A stretch of DNA of 35,187 nt from Verrucomicrobiaceae bacterium (GCA_004211885.1 SHBV01000029.1:1-35187), one strand, 5' to 3'. Shown: positions 16,766 to 26,595, counted from the first letter of the stretch. A program made the numbers and translations. The notes: generated from the sequence alone by a model not told the origin.

Positions 16766-17938
16766 ATGAAATTTATTTGGATCTTTTATGCTATTTTGTT
16801 GGGGTTTTTAAATCTTTGCTTTGGCATCGAAAAAATCGGAGGCAAAAAACTTTCTCCCAAACAATCATCAGCACTAGTTGAGCCGTTGAAGAAAGCAGGC
16901 GCAAATGCTACAGAATTGCGAAAGGCCATTGCACGTATAAGTAATGAAAGGGCTGAGGGTCTAGCTTTTTTGATTCAGCACATGCCCGAAAGAGATCTCA
17001 AGACTCTGAGTGCAGATTATCTTATTGAGAATGTAAATTATGCGTATAAGGCGCGATCCGAATCAGATTGGGCAAAGTTGGTTCCTAAAGAGATTTTCTT
17101 TAATGACGTGCTCCCATATGCGAGCATTAATGAGAGGCGGGACCGTTGGAGAAAAGATTTCCATACTCGTTTTTCTCCGCTCGTGAAGGGATCAAAGACT
17201 CTCGAGGAAGCAGCTCAGATACTAAATAAAGAGATCTGGAAAATAATTAACGTTAGATACCATGCACGGAAAAGACCCAAACCTGATCAGAGTCCTTATG
17301 AATCAATAGATGCGGGATTCGCTTCGTGCACTGGACTCTCAGTGCTTCTGATAGATGCTTGCCGCTCGGTCGGAGTACCTTCCCGTTTCGTTGGAACTCC
17401 TATGTGGGCAAATAAAAGAGGCAACCACAGTTGGGTTGAAGTTTGGGACGGTAATTCTTGGCAGTTCACGGGCGCTTGTGAGTATAGCGCTGCCGGTTTA
17501 GGTAATGCTTGGTTCAAAGGTAGCGCTTCGAAAGCAATAAAAGAAGATCCTAAGCATGCCATTTATGCGGCAAGTTGGAAGCGAACAAAAACAAATTTTC
17601 CTTTAATTTGGAACCTTGGAATAGATTATATCTTTGCAGAAAATGTGACTGATAATTATACCGGAAATGTAGGTCGTAGAGTCTTTATTCAGATTTTTGA
17701 TAAGCCGGGCGGTGAACGAGTGGCTGCTGACGTGGAAGTATGGGTGAACGGAAATAAGGTTGCATCAGGAAGGACACGTGATTCTGCGAATGATACGAAT
17801 GATATGCTTGAATTGTCTCTTAAAAAAGGAACGAATTATGAGCTGAGGACTGTAATAAAAAATAGCAAGGACTGGAGTAAATCATTCAATGTCAAAGGAG
17901 ATCGAGACGAAGAAATAAAATTTTTCCTATCAGAGTGA
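16766..17938 (+). CDS. Secreted transglutaminase-like domain protein
   Basis: About 390 residues from the ATG at 16766, which starts a signal peptide (MKFIWIFYAILLGF). A TTG five codons upstream is the only longer alternative. The transglutaminase-like Cys-His-Asp triad is clear: Cys188 in FASCTGLS, His221 in GNHSWVEVW and Asp228 in WDGNSW. An N-terminal helical region (about 30-120) and a C-terminal beta-sandwich-like region (about 300-390, GGERVAADVEVWVNG) flank it. Bacterial members may act as proteases or peptide amidases at the cell envelope; this one is unassigned. The stop overlaps the GTG start of cutC by four bases (GTGA), a sign of translational coupling. Confidence 0.85.
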   Translation: MKFIWIFYAILLGFLNLCFGIEKIGGKKLSPKQSSALVEPLKKAGANATELRKAIARISNERAEGLAFLIQHMPERDLKTLSADYLIENVNYAYKARSESDWAKLVPKEIFFNDVLPYASINERRDRWRKDFHTRFSPLVKGSKTLEEAAQILNKEIWKIINVRYHARKRPKPDQSPYESIDAGFASCTGLSVLLIDACRSVGVPSRFVGTPMWANKRGNHSWVEVWDGNSWQFTGACEYSAAGLGNAWFKGSASKAIKEDPKHAIYAASWKRTKTNFPLIWNLGIDYIFAENVTDNYTGNVGRRVFIQIFDKPGGERVAADVEVWVNGNKVASGRTRDSANDTNDMLELSLKKGTNYELRTVIKNSKDWSKSFNVKGDRDEEIKFFLSE

Positions 17939-18624
17939 GTAGAAAATTAGAGGTGTGTTGTACGTCATTCAAGGACGCGAGGGTCGCTTATGAATGTGGT
18001 GCTGACAGGATAGAGTTATGTGAAAATCTATCAGTTGGTGGAGTGACTCCTGATAATGATCTTGTGAGGTCAGTTATTTTAAATGTGGAGATACCCGTTT
18101 TTGTACTCATAAGAGCTCGTGGAGGTGATTTCAATTTTAATGAGCATGAAGTGAAGGAAATGATTAACTCTATCAAAGAAGTTAAGACTATGGGAGCTCA
18201 TGGTATAGTGTCTGGAGCATTAAAGGAATGTGGTGAAATAAATATCGAAGTCACAAAGGATATGGTTCAAATGGCGGGTCCTCTCCCTTTCACGTTCCAC
18301 CGCGCATTTGATGAATGTGCTGACCACTCAATTGCACTTAGTGAGTTACGGGAGATCGGAGTTGATCGGGTACTGAGTTCTGGAGGCTTAGTGAAGGCTA
18401 GTGAGAACCCTGAAAAAATTTCAGAACTGGTTAGGGATTCCATGGATGACCCTAGAATTATCTGTTGCGGAGGCGTGCGATCTTCAAATATATTAAAACT
18501 CTTGGAAATTGAAGAAGCTATAGAATTTCATTCTGCTGCTTCATTATGTGATTCAGGCGTTGATGCTGGAGAGGTCAAGGAGTTGAGTAAGCTCATTCAT
18601 GGAGATTTTAGGCTGAACCTGTGA
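17935..18624 (+). CDS. cutC: CutC family protein
   Basis: A 229-residue TIM-barrel protein matching CutC throughout: LEVCCTSFKDARVAYECGADRIELC is rendered here with the invariant CADRIELC-like block near 24-30, followed by LSVGGVTPD, RARGGDFNF (62-70), FHRAFDEC (about 122-129), VLSSGG and the ICCGGVRSSN block. CutC was linked to copper homeostasis, but its true biochemical role is unsettled. The start is GTG at 17935, overlapping the previous stop by four bases. It forms a plus-strand set with the DCC and transglutaminase-like genes. No copper-related gene is nearby. Confidence 0.93.
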   Translation: MSRKLEVCCTSFKDARVAYECGADRIELCENLSVGGVTPDNDLVRSVILNVEIPVFVLIRARGGDFNFNEHEVKEMINSIKEVKTMGAHGIVSGALKECGEINIEVTKDMVQMAGPLPFTFHRAFDECADHSIALSELREIGVDRVLSSGGLVKASENPEKISELVRDSMDDPRIICCGGVRSSNILKLLEIEEAIEFHSAASLCDSGVDAGEVKELSKLIHGDFRLNL

Positions 18625-18697
18625 GTTGGATAATCTTTAAATTTTCGATTGCTTCTATTTTCAAATAATATTATTTCAGAGGATTATATTTAGTAAT

Positions 18698-19738
18698 ATG
18701 AAACGTCGTAGACTTGGTAGTAGTGGGGTAACTGTTTCTGATATTTGCCTAGGAACAATGACCTTTGGATTGCAAACTAATGAGAAAGAGTCTTTTGCAA
18801 TCATGGACCGTGCCTATGATGCCGGGATTAATTTTTTTGATACGGCGGAAATATATCCGGTGCCCCCATTGAAAGAGAATGTTGGTATAACAGAGGAGAT
18901 CGTTGGTCGATGGCTAAAAGATAAGCCTAGAGAATCTTTAATCATTGCGACTAAAGTGACTGGTCCTGGGCATGGTTGGTTCACGCCTCCTGTTCGTCAT
19001 GGAATGACGGCCCTTGACCGGACTCATATCGTTGCTGCCGTTGAGGATAGCCTTAGGAGATTAGGGACAGACTACATTGACCTTTATCAAACTCATTGGC
19101 CTGATCATGGCATGAATGTGGATGAAACATTGAATGTTTTTACGGATTTAGTGGATCAAGGTAAGATCAGAGTCATTGGATGTTCGAATGAAACCTCCTG
19201 GGGCTTAATGAAAAGTCTCTGGTCTTCTGATAAAAATGGTTTGGCTCGGTACGAGACGGTACAGAATAATTTTTCGATTTTGAATCGCCGTTGCGAAAGT
19301 GAATTGGCTCAAGTGTGCCGTAAAGAAGGGGTCAGTTTGATACCATATTCACCACTAGCTGGCGGAGTTTTGTCTGGAAAATATCAGGAAGGAAAATTAC
19401 CTGAAGGGGCCAGGTTCAGTGAGTATCTTTCAAGTGGAGGTGAAAGACAAAAAAAGATGGCAGCTAGATTTATTAATTCTAGGACCCTAGAAGTGACGGG
19501 CAGGTTAAAAGAAATATCTGATGATCTAGGGATGAGTGTTACTACCTTAGCCACGGCATGGAGTAAGCAGCATGATTTTGTAGCTTCTACAATCATTGGT
19601 GCTTCTATCTTATCTCAACTAGATGAGACTCTCGCAGCAGCAGAAATTGATCTTGATAATGAAGTCATGAAAAGAATAGATCTAATTGAGGAGGAGATAC
19701 CAAGGAGCTTTGGTGAGGACGGATTGCGTAATCTCTAG
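18698..19738 (+). CDS. Aldo/keto reductase, Tas-like
   Basis: A 346-residue NADPH-dependent TIM-barrel oxidoreductase. The AKR tetrad is present: Asp48 and Tyr53 in FFDTAEIYPV, Lys86 in IIATKVTG and His133 in YQTHWPD. The opening MKRRRLGSSGVTVSDICLGTM and the length resemble the Tas/YajO-like group of AKRs. NNFSILNRR, then SLIPYSPLAGGVLSGKY near residue 210-230, and the C-terminal cofactor loop are intact. The physiological substrate is unknown. A 73-bp AT-rich gap separates it from cutC, so it may have its own promoter. It converges on clpX with 33 bp between stops and no clear hairpin. Confidence 0.92.
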   Translation: MKRRRLGSSGVTVSDICLGTMTFGLQTNEKESFAIMDRAYDAGINFFDTAEIYPVPPLKENVGITEEIVGRWLKDKPRESLIIATKVTGPGHGWFTPPVRHGMTALDRTHIVAAVEDSLRRLGTDYIDLYQTHWPDHGMNVDETLNVFTDLVDQGKIRVIGCSNETSWGLMKSLWSSDKNGLARYETVQNNFSILNRRCESELAQVCRKEGVSLIPYSPLAGGVLSGKYQEGKLPEGARFSEYLSSGGERQKKMAARFINSRTLEVTGRLKEISDDLGMSVTTLATAWSKQHDFVASTIIGASILSQLDETLAAAEIDLDNEVMKRIDLIEEEIPRSFGEDGLRNL

Positions 19739-19771
19739 CTAATCTTTTATCAGGATCATTCTTGCATTAAG

Positions 19772-21094
19772 CTATGCAGCATCCTTCTTTGCCTTTTTTC
19801 TAAGAACGGGCCCTTTTTTTCCGTCAACTACGGACCGGTTAATTGATATTTTTTTGATATCTTTATTACTTGGCAGTTCGTACATGATATCAAGCATGAG
19901 CTTTTCAAATATTGAGCGAAGCGCTCTGGCTCCTGTTCCTCGTTTAACTGCTTCCTGAGCAAGCCCTTCGAGGGCATCTTTGGTTAGGCTTAATTCGGCT
20001 CCCTCTAATGCAATTAGTTTTTGATATTGTTTGAGCATTGCATTTTTAGGCTCTGTTAGTATCCTAATCAATTGTTCTTCGCTCAGTTCATCTAGAGTAG
20101 AGATGATGGGTAATCGCCCAATAAATTCGGGTATGAGCCCGAAACCTAATAGATCTTCAGGTTCAGCGAGCCTGAGTGTTTCACTTTTATTTTTCTCAAG
20201 TTTATCAGACGATTTTTCGCCAGATTTAAAACCCATGATCCCTTTGCCTAATCGTCTCTTTATTACGTCTTCGAGACCAACGAATGCACCACCGCATATG
20301 AACAAGATCTTTTCGGTATTTACCTGTATGTAGTCCTGTTGGGGGTGCTTCCGACCACCTTGTGGCGGAACATTGCATATGGTACCCTCCAGAATTTTTA
20401 GTAAGGCTTGTTGTACTCCTTCTCCGGAAACATCTCGCGTGATACTTACATTTTCTGTTTTCCGCCCGATTTTATCAATTTCATCAATATAGATAATTCC
20501 TAACTCGGCCCTACTCACATCATTTTCAGCTGTTTGGAGTAGTCTTAATATAATATTTTCCACGTCTTCACCGACATAACCTGCTTCGGTCAGGGTAGTT
20601 GCATCAGCGATACAGAAAGGAACATTTAGGACCTTAGCGAGTGTCCTTGCCAGTAATGTCTTTCCTGATCCTGTTGGTCCGAGGAGCAGAACGTTGCTTT
20701 TTTCCAATTCGACTTTTGAAAGTTTTGAAAATTGATCACTTTTTATTGCTTTGGCCCTTGAACTATCGAGTTCGCCCCGATCATGAAGTATTCGCTTATA
20801 ATGATTATGTACGGCCACTGACAGTACCTTTTTGGCATGATCTTGGCCGATCACGTAATCGTCTAGTTTTTTGCAGATACTAATAGGATCTGGAACCTTG
20901 AGGCCTGTATCATTAGCTGAAACATCTGAAATCTGAGATTCTGAGTCCTCGTTAATTTCTTTATCGAGGATATTTTTACATACCACTATACAACTGTCAC
21001 AGATGTACACGCCTGGCCCAGCAATTAGTTTTCTTACTTCAGAATGGCTCTTTCCGCAGAAAGAACACATCGTTAAATTTGAGGCTCTGGCCAT
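19772..21094 (-). CDS. clpX: ClpX, ATP-dependent unfoldase
   Basis: A 440-residue AAA+ unfoldase that feeds substrates to ClpP. The N-terminal zinc-binding domain has Cys10, Cys13, Cys32 and Cys35. Walker A is GPTGSGKT (139-146) and Walker B IIYIDEID (200-207). Pore loop 1 is GYVGED (172-177), the RKH loop is at 248-250, and the sensor-2 GTGARALRS is near the end. The ClpP-docking loop reads GIMGF (285-289) where E. coli has IGF. It is the last gene of tig-clpP-clpX, 49 bp after clpP. No clear ribosome-binding site is visible. Confidence 0.98.
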   Translation of the reverse strand: MARASNLTMCSFCGKSHSEVRKLIAGPGVYICDSCIVVCKNILDKEINEDSESQISDVSANDTGLKVPDPISICKKLDDYVIGQDHAKKVLSVAVHNHYKRILHDRGELDSSRAKAIKSDQFSKLSKVELEKSNVLLLGPTGSGKTLLARTLAKVLNVPFCIADATTLTEAGYVGEDVENIILRLLQTAENDVSRAELGIIYIDEIDKIGRKTENVSITRDVSGEGVQQALLKILEGTICNVPPQGGRKHPQQDYIQVNTEKILFICGGAFVGLEDVIKRRLGKGIMGFKSGEKSSDKLEKNKSETLRLAEPEDLLGFGLIPEFIGRLPIISTLDELSEEQLIRILTEPKNAMLKQYQKLIALEGAELSLTKDALEGLAQEAVKRGTGARALRSIFEKLMLDIMYELPSNKDIKKISINRSVVDGKKGPVLRKKAKKDAA

Positions 21095-21143
21095 TTTTCT
21101 ACAATTTAATTAAATAATTAGATTTCGAGTACTGATCGTCATT

Positions 21144-21824
21144 TTATGACTTGCCCTTTTTCTTTGTCTCGCCGGGGGCATCTTTTTTGCTTTCCATAAC
21201 ATGGTCCACGAGCCCGTATTCAGTTGCTTCCTTAGCGCTCATCCAATGATCTCGATCAGCATCCTTTTCAATTTGCTTTTCAGTTTTTCCGGTATGTTTT
21301 GCTAAAATCTTATTGAGTCGCTTTTTGAGCGAGTACATGTGTTCTACGGTCCTCTCAACGTCAGAAGCTGTTCCACTCGCGCCTCCAGACACCTGATGAA
21401 TCATGATGTCGGAGTTGGGTAGGGCAAAACGTTTTCCAGCGGTCCCGGCACTTAATAGGACGGCTCCCATGCTCGCGCACATCCCAATGCAATAGGTATT
21501 AATGTCACATGTTACAAATTGCATCGTGTCGTAAATAGCGAGTCCTGCAGAAACTGATCCTCCTGGAGAATTTATATACATATTAATGTCTTTGTTTGGA
21601 TCCTGCATCTGGAGGAACAGAAGCTGAGCAATGACAGAGTTGGAGATTTGATTATAGGGATCAATTTCACTTCCGATAAAAACTATCCTATCCTTTAATA
21701 GTCTTGAGTAGATATCATAAGCGCGTTCGACACGGCCTTCAGACTCTATGACGGTCGGAATGACCATGTTGCTGACATTTTGCTGCTTGTCACTACTGAG
21801 TATAGATGTTGGAAATTCTGGCAT
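21144..21824 (-). CDS. clpP: ClpP, ATP-dependent protease subunit
   Basis: A 226-residue serine protease subunit. The catalytic triad is Ser118 (CASMGA), His143 (MIHQ) and Asp192 (DRDHWMSA). The N-terminal 25-30 residues are likely a propeptide ahead of the conserved [10 protein letters not shown] block, and a lysine-rich tail ends the protein. It assembles into tetradecamers and works with ClpX encoded just downstream. It lies between tig and clpX, the order also found in E. coli. The gap to tig is 112 bp. Confidence 0.98.
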   Translation of the reverse strand: MPEFPTSILSSDKQQNVSNMVIPTVIESEGRVERAYDIYSRLLKDRIVFIGSEIDPYNQISNSVIAQLLFLQMQDPNKDINMYINSPGGSVSAGLAIYDTMQFVTCDINTYCIGMCASMGAVLLSAGTAGKRFALPNSDIMIHQVSGGASGTASDVERTVEHMYSLKKRLNKILAKHTGKTEKQIEKDADRDHWMSAKEATEYGLVDHVMESKKDAPGETKKKGKS

Positions 21825-21936
21825 TTTTTTAATAGGGGATTTGTCAGTTTCTTATGTTTTAATTGATAATCAAGCGCAGGGCCTTGTCTGGTGCAACTTA
21901 GCTCAGAATGCTGTTCTTTTACAGTCCTGTATTATT

Positions 21937-23265
21937 TTATTTCTTTTCTAGATCCTCGGCTTCAACTTCATTTATTACCGCTGAATCGCGCAGTAAATCG
22001 AGAGTTTTTTCTATTCTTATTCCGTTGTAAATTCTACCAAATCCATTCTTTTTTTCGAGTTGTTTGGTGAGTTGTTTTACAGATGTTTTTTGGCGGGCTG
22101 CGATTTGAGAGACGCGTTCGAGAATTTCTTCTTGGCTCACATCTATTTTTTCTTTTTCTGCAATCTGTTCCAAAATGAAACTAGTTTTGACGCTTGATTG
22201 AGCCTGCTGGCCTGCAGACTCAATTATTTCTTCCTGATGCTCGACGAGCTCATCTTCAGAAACACCGCGTTCTGTATTGGATGAGAAAATATCATTTACT
22301 CGGCTCTGAGTTTCTCGCATGACTATTTCTTGGGGCAGCTCAAAATCCAGATCCGAATTTATTTTTGAAAGGATCTGGTTAGTAATCATTTCTTTGCGAT
22401 AGCCTTTGCGCTGCTCTTCCATCTGTTCACGGAGAGCATTTTTGATTTCTTCTAACGATTTACCAGGATTGATTTTATCGGCGAATTCATCATTTAGATC
22501 TGGAAGTGCCTGTTCTTTAATTGAGACAATTTCAACTTCGTAATCAATTGTTTGTCCTCTCAGTTCTTCTGCTTGATAATCTTCAGGAATTGTGACGCTC
22601 AATGATTTGGTATCATCGGTCTGAGCATCGACAAGAGGAGCGCAGAATCCTGGGATGAAGGAATCATCAGTCATCTTGAGCCAGAATCCTGTGTTCTGGG
22701 CGAGAGTTGCTGGGGCAAGAGGTATGACTTCACCAACAGGTTTTCCATCGATACTACCCTTGTAGTTGATGACTGCAAAGTCATTCATTTGTACGCCTCG
22801 ATTTTCAACATCGTTATAATCTGCAAAGCGCTCTCGTATCTGATCGAGTGATTCATTCAGTTCATCGTCGGCAACTTCAATTTTCGGAACCTGCACTTCA
22901 AGACTCTTGTAATCAGGCAATTCAAATTCTGGAGCAGTTATTAGTTCGATAGTTGCCGTGTAAGTGCCATCAATATTGTGAGACTGTTCGCGAATTTCTG
23001 AGATTCTTATAATATCAATATTCTCTTCCTGTGCTTTCTGCATTGCTTGTCTTACAATGCGTTCCTCAAATTCGCTTTCTATCTCAGCTTTGAAACGTTT
23101 TTGTATTACGGTTTCGGGGGTCTTTCCTGGTCTGAAACCTGGTATTTTTGCCTGCTTGGCAAAGAGTTTAACAATTTGATTCTTTTCAGCTTCAGCGTCA
23201 TCAGTCGGAACCTCTAAACGAAGCAGTGCTTTGCAGTCCGGTATTTTTTCGAGATTAATTATCAT
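21937..23265 (-). CDS. tig: Trigger factor
   Basis: A 442-residue ribosome-associated chaperone. The ribosome-docking signature GFRPGKTP is at 43-50. A FKBP-like peptidyl-prolyl isomerase domain occupies about residues 160-255 (NDFAVINYKGSIDGKPVGE), and the C-terminal helical chaperone arms follow. It is the first gene of the tig-clpP-clpX set. The 183-bp gap upstream may hold its promoter; no Shine-Dalgarno sequence precedes the ATG. Confidence 0.97.
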   Translation of the reverse strand: MIINLEKIPDCKALLRLEVPTDDAEAEKNQIVKLFAKQAKIPGFRPGKTPETVIQKRFKAEIESEFEERIVRQAMQKAQEENIDIIRISEIREQSHNIDGTYTATIELITAPEFELPDYKSLEVQVPKIEVADDELNESLDQIRERFADYNDVENRGVQMNDFAVINYKGSIDGKPVGEVIPLAPATLAQNTGFWLKMTDDSFIPGFCAPLVDAQTDDTKSLSVTIPEDYQAEELRGQTIDYEVEIVSIKEQALPDLNDEFADKINPGKSLEEIKNALREQMEEQRKGYRKEMITNQILSKINSDLDFELPQEIVMRETQSRVNDIFSSNTERGVSEDELVEHQEEIIESAGQQAQSSVKTSFILEQIAEKEKIDVSQEEILERVSQIAARQKTSVKQLTKQLEKKNGFGRIYNGIRIEKTLDLLRDSAVINEVEAEDLEKK

Positions 23266-23448
23266 CGGGCGGAAATTTTAATGATGAATTTTCAATTATC
23301 AATACCCAAAGGAAATATTGTTAAGGAGAAATATTTTTTGGGAGGGATTATGTGCCCCCAGTTTTATTTTTTATGGGGAAAGCTAGTATCAGTCAGATAA
23401 ACTCTAAAATCAATCGACTGATTGAGAAGTGTGAAAATAAAATACTAT
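23266..23448. other. Intergenic gap between the VIT/vWA gene and tig
   Basis: The longest gap free of recognised genes. Apart from the putative tig promoter I see no strong hairpin or tRNA. A 28-codon plus-strand frame (23373-23459, starting MGKASISQINSK) sits in it, but nothing supports it being expressed. Confidence 0.5.
23275..23302 (-). promoter_or_regulatory. Putative promoter before tig
   Basis: On the minus strand TTGATA (23302-23297) and TAAAAT (23280-23275) are separated by 16 bp. The -10 box ends only 9 bp before the ATG, so transcription would begin almost at the start codon. That would give a leaderless or nearly leaderless message, in keeping with the missing ribosome-binding site. 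Assigned by eye. Confidence 0.3.
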
Positions 23449-25836
23449 TCAAGATTTAGGACTGAAAATTTCATAAAGAGTCCCGTTAATTATGATCTGC
23501 ATATTAACTGACACTGAGAGCCACTTAGCAGTATTTGCATCTTGATTAAGTAATTTAAAGTATTCTTTGGAGCCGAACTCTAATCGCTTAGCTGTCCGAT
23601 CTTTTTGCTCTGGGACTAGGGAATCGATCCAAGATTCTTCATTCTGGAAAAAAGTTTTCCCAGCAATGGTTCTCGTCGCTTGTTGTTCAAAACTTATTTG
23701 ATTGCCGTATTGTGCTTCTTTGTAAGCGCTCTTAAATGCTTTTGACTGATTTGCTTGCTTGAGTTGTTCGCTGGCTCGCGCAGCAGCTACTGCCCCAGAA
23801 CCACTATCATTCTTAGAGAGTCTCCTGAAACTTTCTTTTTCCAAATCTCTCTGGAACCAATTTTGGTCTTTGCTTGAAGGAGTTGCTTTTGATTTGATAG
23901 TGTTTGCCGAATCAGAGTTTAGTTTACTGAAGCCGAGTCGATTGCCCATTGACTGTTGCGCGACTGGGATGCCCCTTGACTCTTCATCTTCAATGATGAG
24001 GTAGCTCGTATAGGGAGTGACAATGCCCCAATTCCTTGACAAGGATACTACTTCATCCTTGAGCTCCTTATTTTCACCATGTAAACGAATCTCTTCCAGT
24101 AAGTATCCTACGCGTCGAGTAGCCCACAGTTTTGGAATGAAACTATTTTTTGATTTTTTTTCGATTTTAGTTTCAAATTTTAAGTTCACTTTTTTTCCTG
24201 CGATGTTTCCATCAAGTTCAAATCTAATGTTTCTATCAGTTTCCTTTTTCTTTGTTTTGTAACGTCCAAAAATTACCAGTTGGTCTCCCTTAAAAAGATC
24301 TGGAAGATCATTTGGGTGCTGTTCATTGAGCCGAACGTTACCTTCGGTTTTTATTGATATGTTTGCCATGACCGGTTGAGAAACCTTTTCATAGAACCTA
24401 GATACTTTGTGCTCGATATTTTCTTCAGGTAGAACGTATTCGGTTGAGGCTTTTGTTTCCTGTGAAATTAGGTCGAGTAGCTTGGTATTGATATCGGTTC
24501 CGATTCCGAAAGAGAAAATGCGCATATTTCCTTTTATTTTCTGTCTTTTCTTAACTAGTCGATCAATAATCTTATCGGTCCTTGTCTCTCCGATTGTGGG
24601 CCTTCCGTCAGTGATGAAAATGATTTGCCTTGGTCGGATAGATTTTTCATTTCCTTGTTTCGAGATAGTTTCTATAGCTAAGACTAGAGCTTCCTCTATC
24701 GCTGTGCCGCCTCCGGCCTTGAGTCCTTTTACGAATTCCTTGGCCTCTTTGGTTTGCTGCTCTTTGGCCGTTCTTAATTTATTAAAGAGGGTTTCAGTTT
24801 CCGTTGAGTAACGAATAATATCGAACCGATCCTCTGGATTGAGTTGATCGATACAGAATTCTAGAGCGGCTTTGGCTTGATCAAGTTTCTTGACTCTCAT
24901 TGATCCTGAAGTGTCAATAGCGAAAACTATATCTTTAGGAATCGCTTCCTTGTTTTCCCAGGATCCTGGTGAGAGGAGCATGGCATAGTATCCCTGACCT
25001 GATTCATTTTCATTATGAGTTAAAAAATCAAACCCTATCGGAGACTCTTCATGTAAATCAGTAGCAAGTAGTAATTCGAAATTAGTGTCCGGTATTAAAT
25101 TTTCTTCTTCGTATCCAATGACTGCACGTTTCTTGCCTTTCCTGTTAACATTAATCTGATGGCTAGGTGAATAGATTGATTTGAGTTCTTTGTCAGATTC
25201 AATTGTTACTTTTACTGAAACATTTTTTACTGGAACAGATAAAAATTTTTCAGCCCTCATTGCATAATGATAAGAAGTAATGCGGCCATCTCTTTTAAGA
25301 ATTTCTGTGTATTTAATTTTGATGTTTTTTTCTTTGCCAGGCTCGATAGGGAAGATTCTGATTTTAAACATGCCATGATCGCTGTATTCCATGAGGGCAG
25401 GATCCCTTGATTCTCTGACGATTTTTTCATATATTTGTTTGGCTTTCTTAGCATCGAGGAGCTCTGCTTCAGTCATTTTTCCGTTAACTTCCATTTCGAA
25501 CTTTTCGATCTTTGCGTCCTTAGGGATTGGAAACATGTAGGTTCCCTCGACCCGTTGTCGGGACGGGTTGTAGAAAGTTTGTTCCACGGTAGTATGCGCT
25601 ACCTGATTCTTTATCTTTACCGACACATTGTTCTTTCTGAGCTCCAGTGGTAGGAACCTGTGTATTGGTCTTGGGGGCCTGGGAAAAGGAGGGTGTGGTG
25701 GCCTCGGGGGATGATGGAAAATGAATGGTTCATCGGTAATGATGAATCCGTGTGCTGAAGATTTTTCAGGAATGATCGTTACACATGAGGCAAAGCAGAT
25801 AGAGAGAGCGATTAGAAAATTACTGTATTTTTTCAT
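23449..25836 (-). CDS. Exported VIT and von Willebrand A domain protein
   Basis: About 795 residues from the ATG at 25834-25836, which opens into a signal peptide (MKKYSNFLIALSICFASC). A Pro/His-rich linker at about 40-60 precedes a VIT domain (about 62-192, with NPSRQRVEGTYMFPIP). A vWA domain follows at about 300-470 with a complete metal-ion site: DTSGS (308-312), Thr378 in GGGTA and Asp410 in ITDG. The order matches inter-alpha-trypsin-inhibitor heavy-chain-like bacterial proteins. The C-terminal 200 residues are charged, helical and of unknown role. Likely a periplasmic or surface adhesion or scaffold protein. It lies 72 bp behind ispD on the same strand. Confidence 0.92.
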   Translation of the reverse strand: MKKYSNFLIALSICFASCVTIIPEKSSAHGFIITDEPFIFHHPPRPPHPPFPRPPRPIHRFLPLELRKNNVSVKIKNQVAHTTVEQTFYNPSRQRVEGTYMFPIPKDAKIEKFEMEVNGKMTEAELLDAKKAKQIYEKIVRESRDPALMEYSDHGMFKIRIFPIEPGKEKNIKIKYTEILKRDGRITSYHYAMRAEKFLSVPVKNVSVKVTIESDKELKSIYSPSHQINVNRKGKKRAVIGYEEENLIPDTNFELLLATDLHEESPIGFDFLTHNENESGQGYYAMLLSPGSWENKEAIPKDIVFAIDTSGSMRVKKLDQAKAALEFCIDQLNPEDRFDIIRYSTETETLFNKLRTAKEQQTKEAKEFVKGLKAGGGTAIEEALVLAIETISKQGNEKSIRPRQIIFITDGRPTIGETRTDKIIDRLVKKRQKIKGNMRIFSFGIGTDINTKLLDLISQETKASTEYVLPEENIEHKVSRFYEKVSQPVMANISIKTEGNVRLNEQHPNDLPDLFKGDQLVIFGRYKTKKKETDRNIRFELDGNIAGKKVNLKFETKIEKKSKNSFIPKLWATRRVGYLLEEIRLHGENKELKDEVVSLSRNWGIVTPYTSYLIIEDEESRGIPVAQQSMGNRLGFSKLNSDSANTIKSKATPSSKDQNWFQRDLEKESFRRLSKNDSGSGAVAAARASEQLKQANQSKAFKSAYKEAQYGNQISFEQQATRTIAGKTFFQNEESWIDSLVPEQKDRTAKRLEFGSKEYFKLLNQDANTAKWLSVSVNMQIIINGTLYEIFSPKS

Positions 25837-25908
25837 GTTTCTAGTTAAAGAACGTATCAAAATACATTTTATTAGAACTTTTTACATTTGTTTGTCTCTT
25901 CTCCAAAT

Positions 25909-26583
25909 CTAATGAGTGAACTCTTGGGTCTTGAGATCATCAGGGAAAGTAATTTTTGGATTCTTAAATGGATCGTGGACTACTTGGACTGACTCGCCAA
26001 TAAGTTCAACTGCTGAAACCTCGTCAGTGACTTTTTTATTATCAATGATCGCTTGTTTATAGGCCCTCTTGAGTAGTTCAGTCCTGAATATCTGTGGAGT
26101 CTCCATTGCCCATAAATCTTTTCTACTAATACTTTCAATGATGGATCCATCAGGATCACAACGTTTTACTGTGTCCGTGATGGGTCTGGCACTGACAGCA
26201 GCACCATATGTGAGGGAGGCTTCGAACACCTTTTCAATTTGTGTGGGTCTAATCCATGGTCTGGCACCATCATGAACAGCTACGTACGCTGATTCTTTCC
26301 CCACGTGCTCTAAACCATTAGCAACTGAGTCCCTTCTTGATTCCCCTCCAGTACATATTCTAATCTTTTCTTCACTATTAATTTTGGGAACTAAGTCTTT
26401 AATTCTTTGTACGTTCTTTTCATTAATGACTACTATGATGTCATTCACACTATCGCATTGCAGGAAGGCATTAATGGTATATTCAATGACAGTACTGTCT
26501 CCAATCTTAGCAAAAATTTTATCGAAACCCATGCGGCTACTCAAGCCTCCAGCTACAATAATTGCTGTCAGAGAATTATTCAG
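25909..26583 (-). CDS. ispD: IspD, MEP-pathway cytidylyltransferase, non-ATG start
   Basis: Makes CDP-methylerythritol from MEP and CTP in isoprenoid synthesis. The CTP-binding motif AIIVAGGLSSRMG lies upstream of the first usual start codon: a TTG at 26542-26544 falls inside that motif and would delete its beta strand. Between the in-frame TAA of the preceding yqeY gene (26596-26598) and this motif there is no ATG, GTG or TTG. Only CTG at 26583 or 26571, or ATT codons, remain; I give the outer CTG. Downstream landmarks are normal: YVAVHDGARPWIRP, KVTDEVSAVE and the final DPFKNPKITFPDDL. Length from CTG (224 residues) fits the family; the TTG start gives only 211. Confidence 0.85.
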   Translation of the reverse strand: MNNSLTAIIVAGGLSSRMGFDKIFAKIGDSTVIEYTINAFLQCDSVNDIIVVINEKNVQRIKDLVPKINSEEKIRICTGGESRRDSVANGLEHVGKESAYVAVHDGARPWIRPTQIEKVFEASLTYGAAVSARPITDTVKRCDPDGSIIESISRKDLWAMETPQIFRTELLKRAYKQAIIDNKKVTDEVSAVELIGESVQVVHDPFKNPKITFPDDLKTQEFTH

Positions 26584-26595
26584 AACTTCTTGAAC

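Noticed and set aside
23373..23459. 28-codon plus-strand frame (MGKASISQINSK...) in the largest intergenic gap
   Set aside because: Too short to judge, overlaps the 3' end of the VIT/vWA gene, and has no supporting context; only comparison with relatives could rescue it.
24407..24811. 134-codon plus-strand frame opposite the VIT/vWA gene
   Set aside because: It mirrors the conserved vWA domain on the other strand; Ser/Leu-rich composition is typical of a shadow frame.
25909..26544. ispD starting at TTG 26544
   Set aside because: This start would remove the first beta strand and half of the CTP-binding loop, which are clearly encoded just upstream.
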